From: Candidatus Falkowiibacteriota bacterium
Lineage (GTDB): Bacteria > Patescibacteriota > Patescibacteriia > Patescibacteriales > VMTK01
DNA length: 59,666 nucleotides
NCBI GenBank assembly: GCA_013791585.1
Contig: VMTK01000020.1
Location: 1 to 59,666 of the forward strand
Direction of reading: 5' to 3'
How positions within the stretch are numbered: position 1 is the first letter of the stretch; each line of letters begins with the position of its first letter. Under the pieces are notes generated by a model. It ran no database searches. It was given only the letters and a program-made list of their open reading frames with translations, and was not told the DNA's origin. Both the position numbers and the translations under genes were made by a program. Shown here in pieces: positions 1 through 6,648 of this stretch.

Positions 1-707
1 CCAATTGCGGTTTTATAAGTACCCGTAGGGCCATAAAAAACGATCCTATCACCAGCAGATGTTATTGATAGTGTCGGATTTGCCCATGAAGCACCTCTTC
101 CTAACCAAGTATATGACCCTATTTGTAGTGGCGCCCCCGGCGCCGCCGTCCCGATGCCGACGTTGCCGGAATCGTAATAAATGTCAGAGCCGGACTCTGT
201 CCATAAACTTCCGCCAGCGCCTCCGGCAGTGGTTTGAAAAGTTCCGTCCGGAAAAATAATGCCATCCACGCCGGCTGTTCCTACAATATGGAGTTTTGCC
301 GCTGGGGAATCAATTCCAATGCCCACATTGCCGTCCCCGTCCACAATAAACGGGCTTGTGTCTCCGGCGCCGGAATCATCCACTCTAAACAAAGTAGACG
401 CGGTTAATGATGAAACATGCAAAGACGCGCTTGGCGAATTTTCCCCTATGCCGACATTGCCTTGGTCAACAATCAAGCCGTTTACATTGCCTCCCGTATT
501 AAGCGTAAGCATGCCTGCTTTCATCTGGGCAGTATTGCTTATGTTTAACGGCTCATCGCACCCGGGGCTTCCCAAGGCGCAAGCCGGCGGAGAAGCCGCG
601 GGCGGAGCCCATGCCGCCAGCAGAGACTGCAGAGAAATTGACAATCCCAGAGTTAATAAAACAGTAATGGCCAAGCAAAAAAGAAATTTTATATTGTTTG
701 TTCGCAT
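1..707 (-). CDS. Secreted repeat protein with NVGIG motifs (partial, runs off left edge)
   Basis: Reading the minus strand from an ATG at 707 gives an open frame of about 235 residues to the window edge without a stop. It starts with a signal peptide (positive MRTNN, hydrophobic core about residues 6-30, Ala-rich end). The mature part repeats a NVGIG motif three times, each in the setting dG-NVGIG-sPsa-L-V/I. I know this pattern from large extracellular proteins of Patescibacteria and from tail-fibre-like proteins. The likely role is surface or cell-contact; no enzyme motif is visible. The gene follows a hairpin-rich intergenic region. The C-terminal end lies outside the window. Confidence 0.75.
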   Translation of the reverse strand, partial: MRTNNIKFLFCLAITVLLTLGLSISLQSLLAAWAPPAASPPACALGSPGCDEPLNISNTAQMKAGMLTLNTGGNVNGLIVDQGNVGIGENSPSASLHVSSLTASTLFRVDDSGAGDTSPFIVDGDGNVGIGIDSPAAKLHIVGTAGVDGIIFPDGTFQTTAGGAGGSLWTESGSDIYYDSGNVGIGTAAPGAPLQIGSYTWLGRGASWANPTLSITSAGDRIVFYGPTGTYKTAI

Positions 708-716
708 ACTATTCGC

Positions 717-791
717 AAACACATAACACGTTGCGCGCGGCGCGCAACAATGTTTATGTGTTTATATGTTAAAATGTTAAAATGTTAAAAA
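717..791. repeat. Hairpin plus octamer repeats upstream of the secreted protein
   Basis: The core TTGCGCGC-G-GCGCGCAA (731-747) is flanked by AAACACATAA (717-726) and TTATGTGTTT (754-763), which pair, so the whole is a long hairpin. It is followed by three copies of AAAATGTT (period 8). It lies between the stop of the 792-1211 gene and the start at 707. It could act as a terminator or leader; it also fits the dispersed short-word repeat class of this genome. Confidence 0.6.
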
Positions 792-1211
792 TTACCGCGG
801 ATTAGCCATATTGTCCAACTCTTCCTGAGTATAGAATTTAATCTTTTTCAGTCCTTGGATTATGCCTAATTCTTCCTCAACTGTTTTGCGCGGGTTGGCC
901 ATAAAATCCAATTCTGCCTGAGTGTATCCATGGGATATTATTTCCTCTCGCGGCTTTTGTTTCAGCTCTTTAGTTTTTAGCTCCAACCTGTCTATTATCG
1001 CTTTTTCCAAATACGCCTTTTCTTTTTCAGATAATGCTTCTTGATTATTTTTCTTGCCGACTAATTCTTGGATATTAAAAGATTCGCGCTCCCCGGCAAT
1101 ATCTTTCTGCTTGTGCTTATTAAACAATAAAACCGCGAAAACAGCCGCGATAACCGCGATAACGACCAATAAAATAATAATTGTTTTTTTATTATAATCC
1201 ATCATCTGCAT
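792..1211 (-). CDS. Small membrane-anchored protein with a C-terminal repeat
   Basis: 139 residues. One N-terminal membrane segment (about residues 10-31, rich in I, V, L and A) is preceded by KK, so the rest probably lies outside the membrane. The remainder is charged and helical. A short motif, YTQxELDxMANPR, occurs twice (around residues 96 and 127, the second at the very C-terminus), suggesting an internal duplication. I do not recognise the family. It lies on the same strand as the secreted protein at 1-707, separated by about 85 bp of hairpin. Confidence 0.65.
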   Translation of the reverse strand: MQMMDYNKKTIIILLVVIAVIAAVFAVLLFNKHKQKDIAGERESFNIQELVGKKNNQEALSEKEKAYLEKAIIDRLELKTKELKQKPREEIISHGYTQAELDFMANPRKTVEEELGIIQGLKKIKFYTQEELDNMANPR

Positions 1212-1325
1212 TTTACCACTTTATTGGAAATAAGGCAAAAAAGAAAACAAAAAAAAGGCAGAGCCGATTCAGACCCATGCCTTGTTTTAATAATTTTAAA
1301 AAATAAATGCGTCAATATTGGCTGA

Positions 1326-2612
1326 TTATTTTTCAACATTCCACTCCGTCAGTTTTTCAATAACTTTTTTTCCGGATAAAGTATTTCTTAAATATTCTTT
1401 ATAGCGCGAAGAGTTTATTTTTCCCGCGATTTCCTTATTGTCTTTATATTGCTTTAATAAATCTTCAATTGTTTTTTCTATTTCTTTGTCTTCAACTTCT
1501 ATTTTCTCAACATCAGCTATCTCGCGGATAATCAACGATGATTTAACTCTCTTGATAGCGTCAGGCAATAAATCTAAAGCTATCTGGTCTCGTGTTTTAT
1601 TAATATGGCTCAAATAGTCGTCAAATTTTCCGCCTTGGCTCGCGACTCCGGATTCAAGCTCGGCCATCATGGTTTTGGCTTCGCTGTTGATTAAAATTTC
1701 CGGAATATCGCTAAACTTGGATTTTTCAATAATTTTATCAAGCATTGCTATTTCCGCCTTTTGCGCGGCCTTCTGCCGCTTCTCCGCCATTATGCTTTTT
1801 TTAATATTGTCTTTAAACTCCTCAGCGCTTTTAAAGCCAAATCCCTTAACAAACTCATTATTAATTTCAGGCAGTTCTCTCGCGTAAACCTCTTTAACCG
1901 CAACTTTAAATTCAACTAATTTTCCAGCCAGATTGGCTTGATGATGATCCTTTGGGTAAGGCAGGCTGAATTTACGCGTATCGCCCTTTTTCGCGCCAAT
2001 CAGTTTTTTGCCGAATCCCGGAACTATATAGCCCTTGCCGATTATCACTCCCGCGCCTTTGCCTTGCCCGCCTTCTACCGGCACATTATCCAAAAACATT
2101 TCTATGTCAACCACGGCTTTATCGTTATTTTTTATTTCTCTGTTAGCAATAACTTCTTTGACGCGCATCTCGCGCAGCTGCTCTATTGTTTTTTCCGCTT
2201 CTTCATTTTTGATTTCAATCTTTTCCTGCTTCACTTTAGCGTTTTTATAATCGCTCAATTCAACCTTGGGCAGCAAAACTATAATCACCTTGTATTCCAT
2301 TGGATTATCCGGAGCCAGCTTGGTTATATTTACTTGCGGCTGGCCGATTGGCTGGCCGTCTATATTATTTTTAATCGCTTCATCAATTGTTTTGTCAATC
2401 GCTATCCTGGCGGCTTCTTCCAATATCGTCATTTCCCCGATTTTTTGCTTCAAAATTCCATAAGGAGCTTTGCCCGGGCGGAATCCTTCTATTTTTACTT
2501 CGCGCGAAACTTTTTCCGCCCCGCTCTTAATATACGGCTTAAATTCCTCCGCTGTCAGCTCAACCGTTAATTCAATTTGCGATTTTGACAAATCTTTTTT
2601 TTCTACTTTCAT
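1326..2612 (-). CDS. tig: Trigger factor, ribosome-associated chaperone
   Basis: 428 residues, normal for the family. Trigger factor docks at the ribosome exit tunnel and shields nascent chains; its middle domain is a peptidyl-prolyl isomerase. The ribosome-binding signature GFRPGKAP is at residues 43-50. The FKBP-like domain follows at roughly 150-240 (ending near GKLVEFKVAVKEV), then a long helical C-terminal domain. The ATG at 2612 has no clear Shine-Dalgarno site; a TATACAT box lies just upstream, so the leader may be very short. Its upstream sequence contains the palindrome TCCGGTGCACCGGA and repeats of the word ATGCGAAT. Confidence 0.96.
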   Translation of the reverse strand: MKVEKKDLSKSQIELTVELTAEEFKPYIKSGAEKVSREVKIEGFRPGKAPYGILKQKIGEMTILEEAARIAIDKTIDEAIKNNIDGQPIGQPQVNITKLAPDNPMEYKVIIVLLPKVELSDYKNAKVKQEKIEIKNEEAEKTIEQLREMRVKEVIANREIKNNDKAVVDIEMFLDNVPVEGGQGKGAGVIIGKGYIVPGFGKKLIGAKKGDTRKFSLPYPKDHHQANLAGKLVEFKVAVKEVYARELPEINNEFVKGFGFKSAEEFKDNIKKSIMAEKRQKAAQKAEIAMLDKIIEKSKFSDIPEILINSEAKTMMAELESGVASQGGKFDDYLSHINKTRDQIALDLLPDAIKRVKSSLIIREIADVEKIEVEDKEIEKTIEDLLKQYKDNKEIAGKINSSRYKEYLRNTLSGKKVIEKLTEWNVEK

Positions 2613-2814
2613 ATTTATGTATAATGCGAATCCGCGAAATCTCTCCGGTGCACCGGAGTAAAATGCGAATGCCGCGAATTACGAATTATGCGAATATTTA
2701 TATTATCTTGCTTCATTAATCTTTTAAATTTATATATAAATTTACTGTTTTTAATAAGTTGGCCTGAAGTGATTTTGAAATACTTCAGGCCATTGTTTCT
2801 TTTTAAGAGAGTTA

Positions 2815-2991
2815 TCAAATTTCCCTATTGGTTAAAGCAAAAATGCAAATTTTCTTTGGACAGTGAAATACTTTCCTTCCTTTAACCATGATATAATGCA
2901 TGGCTTTGCCGCCGCAATTTTGGCATTTTTCTTCAGAAAGCAAACTGGCATCGCGATTTGTTGACACTGGATAAATCAAAGATTCTGCCAT
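2815..2991 (-). CDS. 58-residue zinc-ribbon protein
   Basis: Start at 2991 preceded by a strong ribosome-binding site (GGAGGGAAG, 3 nt before ATG), stop TGA at 2815-2817. The protein has CxxC (CQNC, residues 23-26) and a second pair HC...C (C44, C49) separated by a short beta-rich segment (HYIMVKGRKVFHC). This is the C4 zinc-ribbon spacing of topoisomerase-type or RNA-polymerase-like ribbons, so it likely binds nucleic acid or acts as an adaptor. It overlaps the end of the small gene at 2933-3130. The TGA stop fits standard code usage in this organism. Confidence 0.7.
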   Translation of the reverse strand: MAESLIYPVSTNRDASLLSEEKCQNCGGKAMHYIMVKGRKVFHCPKKICIFALTNREI

Positions 2992-3130
2992 CGTCTTCCC
3001 TCCTTTTTATAATTTTTTCTGCCGCGTCTACTAAATTTTTTTCTACTTTTTTTACTTTTTCTTTTGTGCACAATATTCCTTTCTCTCTTTTTATCTTTAA
3101 TCTTCTTAGTAATCTTTTCAAAGATATCAT
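2933..3130 (-). CDS. Small basic protein (65 residues)
   Basis: Starts with ATG at 3130 behind a very good ribosome-binding site (AGGAGGGCAGA) and a TATAAT box about 12 nt further upstream, on the minus strand. The protein is Lys/Arg rich and helical (KREKG, KKVEKNLVDAAEKIIKRR). Its last 59 bp overlap the start of the zinc-ribbon gene, which is unusual, so one of the two could be translated only as a leader. I do not recognise a family. The start signals are better than those of most neighbours, which is my reason for listing it. Confidence 0.45.
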   Translation of the reverse strand: MISLKRLLRRLKIKREKGILCTKEKVKKVEKNLVDAAEKIIKRREDDGRIFDLSSVNKSRCQFAF

Positions 3131-3226
3131 TCTGCCCTCCTTTATTATACTCCTTTTAAAATATTTATTATTAAGAACAATATTTTATTTAACATTAGCA
3201 TTTTTTAGTGCTACGAACAATTTAGC

Positions 3227-3254
3227 TTGACATTTAATAAAAATGTGTTATGAT
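3227..3254 (+). promoter_or_regulatory. Promoter of the small RNA upstream of the tRNA
   Basis: TTGACA at 3227-3232 and TATGAT at 3249-3254 are separated by 16 nt. The predicted start is near 3261, just before the antisense-like element and its terminator. Confidence 0.7.
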
Positions 3255-3260
3255 TATAAC

Positions 3261-3341
3261 CATAAGGGCAGTATGCCTATTGCATTACAGGCATCACATT
3301 GCGTGTCAACAAAGAGAATCCTTGCGAAAGGGTTCTTTTTG
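3261..3341 (+). ncRNA. Candidate small RNA complementary to the following tRNA's anticodon arm
   Basis: An about 80-nt transcript is predicted from a good promoter to a Rho-independent terminator (AGAATCCTT-GCGA-AAGGGTTCT then T run, 3315-3340). It has a hairpin ATGCCT...AGGCAT (3273-3294). The flanking arms AAGGGCAGTATG (3264-3275) and TGCGTGTCAA (3300-3309) are exact complements of tRNA positions 3389-3400 and 3399-3408, the complete anticodon arm. The order of the two arms is swapped relative to a simple antisense. Function unknown; see findings. Confidence 0.55.
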
Positions 3342-3365
3342 TTTTATAGTAAATATGTGGACCCT

Positions 3366-3438
3366 GGGCCTGTGGTGTAAGCGGTTAACATACTGCCCTT
3401 GACACGCAGTGATACGGGTTCAATTCCCGTCGGGTCCA
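3366..3438 (+). tRNA. tRNA, probably Val(GAC), with an irregular anticodon stem
   Basis: 73 nt, no encoded CCA. Acceptor GGGCCTG pairs with CGGGTCC (two G-U pairs), D stem GTGT/ACAT with loop AAGCGGTTA, T arm ACGGG-TTCAATT-CCCGT. The anticodon arm reads CTGCC-CTTGACA-CGCAG with a C-C mismatch at its last pair. In strict register the triplet is TGA, but a Ser tRNA would need a long variable arm. TTGACAC suggests Val(GAC) with a shifted stem. The gene is followed by a terminator hairpin. Confidence 0.75.
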
Positions 3439-3443
3439 CATAT

Positions 3444-3476
3444 GAAATCATCTCTTCGCGAGGTGATTTTTAGTTT
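3444..3476 (+). terminator. Terminator after the tRNA
   Basis: ATCATCTC, loop, GAGGTGAT, then a T-rich run (ATTTTTAGTTTTT). It lies directly downstream of the tRNA on the same strand. Confidence 0.6.
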
Positions 3477-3508
3477 TTAAGGAATTAAGAATTTATGTTT
3501 TTCCGTCT

Positions 3509-3660
3509 CGTTGCAGTCTCTCGGTAAAGGATTGCGGTGGTTTGCCTGTTTGTCCGCCGCAATTTCTTCTACCGACTTTTAAGTCGGGTTTTTGAAGCTT
3601 TAGCTTCATTAAGATTTGCGGCTAAAGCCGCGGGAACCCGAGCTAAAGCTCGGTAGAAGA
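3509..3660. repeat. Palindrome cluster in the tRNA-ppaC intergenic region
   Basis: Positions 3511-3540 form a 30-nt element about 80% identical to 4735-4764, which lies inside the ppaC coding sequence. Next is a compound structure: CTTCTACCGA (about 3567) pairs with TCGGTAGAAG (about 3659), and inside are small palindromes built on GCTTTAGC / GCTAAAGC. The whole is a nest of stem-loops with no coding potential that I can see. Confidence 0.65.
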
Positions 3661-3877
3661 CTATTTTTTAGACAGTCTGTTTTGTTAAATAGCCCAAATC
3701 ATGCCCCGCGCCGATTCCATAATCCCGAACGCGACGAAGTGGAGTGAGTGGCTGTGGAGCCATGATGCAAGCTATAAATAACAAAAAAATGACAACAACA
3801 GTTTGCAGTTTGGCTCCACATCCTGGAGTTTATCCCGCATCGCAATGCGGGAGGACTATGGAGCCCTCATGAATATT
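3661..3877. other. Intergenic stretch without a recognisable gene
   Basis: I see no open frame of interest. It contains an inverted repeat GGCTCCA...TGGAGCC-like (around 3780 and 3860) and a small hairpin CCCGCATCGCAATGCGGG (3835-3852), both downstream of ppaC on the minus strand, where they could serve as its terminator region. Confidence 0.5.
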
Positions 3878-4849
3878 TTATTCATCAAAAACCCCCGCAA
3901 ACTTCGGCGCTACCTGCTTTTTTCTGGAAATAACTCCCTTTATATAAACTTTATTATTATCTAACTTAACCCCCAACGCCTGCTCAACTTTTTCCTGATC
4001 ATTAGTCGCGACTAAAAATTCCGACCCTTCTTTAATAATATCCGTAATAAACAAAATTACGCTGTGGTAATTTTCGCTGTTTTTTAACTTATTTAATTCG
4101 TCCATAAGGCCGTTTTTCCGATCCGCGAAATTATTCAAATCAACTGTCTCCACTTGCCCGATTCCAAACTTTCCTTGCTTAAAATTAAAATCCTTAAAAT
4201 CGCTTTTTATAATCTCGGCATCAGACAGCTCGCTTGCGCTGGAGCGGATTTTAAATATCTCCATGCCAAATTCTTGCCAATGTTTAATATCCGCGATACC
4301 GGCCAATTTCTCAATTATAATTTTATCATTCTCCGTACAGGTAGGGGATTTGGTTATTACGGTATCAACCAAAATCGCCGCCAGCATCAGCCCGGCCAAA
4401 TTTTTATTTAATTCTAAATTATTTTTAAAATATTTTTCAGCGATAATGGAACAGCTTGCCCCCCAGGGTCTAACATCAAAAACAATCGGCTCGCTATATT
4501 TAAAATCAACCTTATGGTGGTCCAAGACTTCAATTATTTCCGCGTTTTCAACCCCATCCGCGGCTTGCGCGAATTCATTATGGTCAACTAAAATAACTTT
4601 CTTGCCATCAGCGTTTTTCAAAATCTCCGGGGCTTCAAAACCGAATTTTTCCAAAGCAAACACAGTTTCTTTGTTCATCGCTCCCGCGGAAGCCGGCAAA
4701 TATTCTTCGCCACCGGATTGCATTTCCGCCTCGCCGCAGTCTCTCGGAAGAGGACTGCGGCGGTTCTTAAAATTAGCATAGCTAATCGCCGCTGCCACGC
4801 TGTCTAAGTCAGGCGACTTATGGCCGATGATGTAAATCTTATTAAGCAT
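3878..4849 (-). CDS. ppaC: Manganese-dependent inorganic pyrophosphatase (DHH family)
   Basis: 323 residues. Hydrolyses pyrophosphate in the cytoplasm and so pulls biosynthetic reactions forward. Metal-binding motifs: GHKSPDLDS (residues 9-17), VDHNE (88-92) and DHH (110-112). The C-terminal DHHA2 domain ends with SRKKQVAPKF, the substrate-binding Arg-Lys segment. Residues about 30-39 (RRSPLPRDCG) are encoded by a 30-nt palindromic element with GCCGCAGTC/GACTGCGGC arms (4733-4761) that also occurs between genes at 3511-3540. It falls in a loop between the first strand-helix unit and the next, so it is probably tolerated. Confidence 0.95.
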   Translation of the reverse strand: MLNKIYIIGHKSPDLDSVAAAISYANFKNRRSPLPRDCGEAEMQSGGEEYLPASAGAMNKETVFALEKFGFEAPEILKNADGKKVILVDHNEFAQAADGVENAEIIEVLDHHKVDFKYSEPIVFDVRPWGASCSIIAEKYFKNNLELNKNLAGLMLAAILVDTVITKSPTCTENDKIIIEKLAGIADIKHWQEFGMEIFKIRSSASELSDAEIIKSDFKDFNFKQGKFGIGQVETVDLNNFADRKNGLMDELNKLKNSENYHSVILFITDIIKEGSEFLVATNDQEKVEQALGVKLDNNKVYIKGVISRKKQVAPKFAGVFDE

Positions 4850-4881
4850 ATTGAGTATGGCTATATGGTTATATTGTTTTA

Positions 4882-5032
4882 TTATTTTTTGTCTTTCTTA
4901 GTATCTAATTTCTCTTTTTTATCTTTTTTCTTCTCATCTTTCTTCTTCTTTTCGCTTTTTTCAATTTTTTCGTCTTTCTTGTCACTATCTTTTTTTTCAA
5001 CCGCGGCATCTTGCGCCTCTGCAATCTTGTTT
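4882..5032 (-). pseudogene. Cut-off Lys/Glu-rich C-terminal tail, probably formerly part of nusA
   Basis: Just downstream of the octamer array that ends nusA, the minus strand encodes about 48 residues of almost pure K/E/D sequence (AEAQDAAVEKKDSDKKDEK and on), ending in TAA at 4882-4884. There is no start codon or ribosome-binding site of its own. Its frame is one base off the nusA frame, and the array contains TGA in each of the three frames (for example at 5120, 5104 and 5184). I infer that it is the old C-terminus, separated from nusA by the array. Confidence 0.5.
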
Positions 5033-5240
5033 TCGTGTTTTTGTGTTTTCGTGTTTTCGTGTTTCAGTGTTTTCGTGTTTCAGTGTTTTCGTGTTTTCGT
5101 GTTTCAGTGTTTTCGTGTTTCAGTGTTTTTGTGTTTTCGTGTTTTTGTGTTTTCGTGTTTTCGTGTTTTTGTGTTTTTGTGTTTCAGTGTTTTCGTGTTT
5201 TTGTGTTTTCGTGTTTTCGTGTTTTTGTGTTTTCGTGTCG
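5033..5240. repeat. Octanucleotide tandem array at the 3' end of nusA
   Basis: About 26 units of CGTGTTTT with variants CGTGTTTC, CAGTGTTT and TGTGTTTT (period 8 on the plus strand). Read on the minus strand it encodes an 8-residue periodic peptide (KHENTKTQ-like). It supplies the stop codon of nusA at 5120. The same word occurs again inside nusA at 6163-6212. Confidence 0.9.
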
Positions 5241-6490
5241 CAGTGCTCGTCCTTTTGTACGCTTGGCGCAACTGGCACATCGCCGGCAATATCAATTTTC
5301 CAGCCGGTTAAGCGGGCCGCCAATCTTACATTCTGCCCGGCTTTGCCAATAGCCAAAGACAGCTGATCTTCAGTCACCTTGACTATCGCTTTTTTTTCTT
5401 TTTCATTGATTTCAACACTAAGGACTTTGGCCGGAGACAGGGAGTTTGAAATAAATTTTTTCCGGTCTTCGTCATATTCAATTATGTCAATTTTTTCTCC
5501 GCCCAGTTCGCTGATAATGGTTTGGATCCGAGCGCCTTTCTGGCCTACGCATGATCCTATCGGATCAACATTCTCGCCATTGGCTGAAACAGCAACCTTG
5601 GAGCGGCTGCCTGCTTCGCGCGCCACGGCTTTTATCTCAACCAAGCCATTGGATATTTCCGGAATTTCCAAATAAAATACTTTTTTCAATATTTCATCCG
5701 AAGTGCGCGACAAAATTATTTCCGGGCCTCGCGCGCCAAGCCGCACTTCTTTGATATAAACTTTTATTCTCTGCCCCTGCTTGTAAAATTCGCCTCTGAT
5801 TTGCTCTTCAATCGGCAAAATACCGGCGGCTTTGCCTAAATCAACTAAAACAACCCTGCCTTCCTGGCGCTGAATCGCTCCTGAAACAACTTCATGCTCC
5901 TTGCCTTTGAATTCATTGAAAATCATTTCCCGCTCCGCTTCGCGCAATTTCTGGATTATAACCTGCTTGGCGGTTTGCGCGGCCATGCGGCCATAAGAAG
6001 ATGGAATTTTAAGCTTAAGCTTAATTTCATCTCCAATTTTCACGGTTTTTTTAATTAATTTGGCATCTGAAAATTGAATTTCCGTCCTGGGATTAAACTT
6101 TCTTTTTTCTTCTTCCGGCTCTTCTTTTAATAAAGATGCGTCTTTTTCATGCTCTGCCATTTTCGTGTTTTCGTGTTTTCGTGTTTTCGTGTTTTCGTGT
6201 TTTTGTGTCCTTGTGTCCTCTTTGCTCTCCTCTTTAACTGCTTCTTCATCGCCGACAGCAACATCCTCATCTTCGGGCATGTCTTCAACAACTGTTTTCA
6301 TGTCAAAAACTTTTGACTTGCTGACATCGCCGATAAATTCAACTTTAATATTTTGATTTTTCTCGCCATAATCCTTGCGGTAAGCCGCGGCCAAAGCCGA
6401 CTCAATAGTAGCGATAACCGCTTCATAGCTTAAACACTTCTCATCGCAAATTTGCTTAATGGCGCTGTTTATGTTGTCTGTGTCTGGCAT
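5120..6490 (-). CDS. nusA: Transcription termination/antitermination factor NusA with repeat insertions
   Basis: 456 residues. NusA binds RNA polymerase and modulates pausing and termination. N-terminal polymerase-binding domain about 1-185, S1 domain about 190-262, KH1 with GSCVGQKGAR (312-321) and KH2 with AIGKAGQNVRLA (380-391). Two stretches are not part of the family. Residues about 92-113 (DTRTQKHENTKTRKHENT) sit in a linker of the N-terminal domain. The C-terminal tail from residue 418 is made only of the KHENTKTQ period and ends in a TGA inside the array. Both are encoded by the same 8-bp word. The core is intact, so the protein should function. Confidence 0.95.
   Translation of the reverse strand: MPDTDNINSAIKQICDEKCLSYEAVIATIESALAAAYRKDYGEKNQNIKVEFIGDVSKSKVFDMKTVVEDMPEDEDVAVGDEEAVKEESKEDTRTQKHENTKTRKHENTKMAEHEKDASLLKEEPEEEKRKFNPRTEIQFSDAKLIKKTVKIGDEIKLKLKIPSSYGRMAAQTAKQVIIQKLREAEREMIFNEFKGKEHEVVSGAIQRQEGRVVLVDLGKAAGILPIEEQIRGEFYKQGQRIKVYIKEVRLGARGPEIILSRTSDEILKKVFYLEIPEISNGLVEIKAVAREAGSRSKVAVSANGENVDPIGSCVGQKGARIQTIISELGGEKIDIIEYDEDRKKFISNSLSPAKVLSVEINEKEKKAIVKVTEDQLSLAIGKAGQNVRLAARLTGWKIDIAGDVPVAPSVQKDEHCDTKTQKHENTKTQKHENTETQKHKNTKTRKHKNTKTQKH
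6163..6212. repeat. Second octamer array, inside nusA
   Basis: Six units of CGTGTTTT-type octamers, in frame in the nusA N-terminal linker, same word and orientation as the array at 5033-5240. Confidence 0.85.
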
Positions 6491-6648
6491 AATTTTATAG
6501 TATAATGCGAATAAACAATTTGCGCTATCCGCATATAATTTTTAGATTTGTATTATTTTTTATTATTAAAAAAAGCCAGTTTGTCAATAAAACAACCAGC
6601 TTTTATGATTTAACATTAACACGGCAAAAAATTTCTGTCAAGAAAAAA

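Noticed and set aside
1938-2570. 210-residue open frame on the plus strand
   Set aside because: It is the opposite strand of the tig gene; its composition (many Phe/Tyr/Arg) is that of a shadow frame.
2615-2885. Two open frames of about 65 residues near the tig start
   Set aside because: They overlap the better-supported zinc-ribbon gene and a palindromic leader, and have no start signals.
3366-3438. tRNA-Ser(TGA)
   Set aside because: The strict anticodon register gives TGA, but the variable arm is 4 nt, while Ser tRNAs need a long one; Val(GAC) with a distorted stem is more likely.
5033-5240. CRISPR-like regular repetition
   Set aside because: The units are 8 bp and contiguous; there are no spacers and no cas genes.
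4820-5366. Several long overlapping open frames on the plus strand full of Phe/Val/Cys repeats
   Set aside because: They arise because the octamer array is open in most frames; the real gene is nusA on the other strand.
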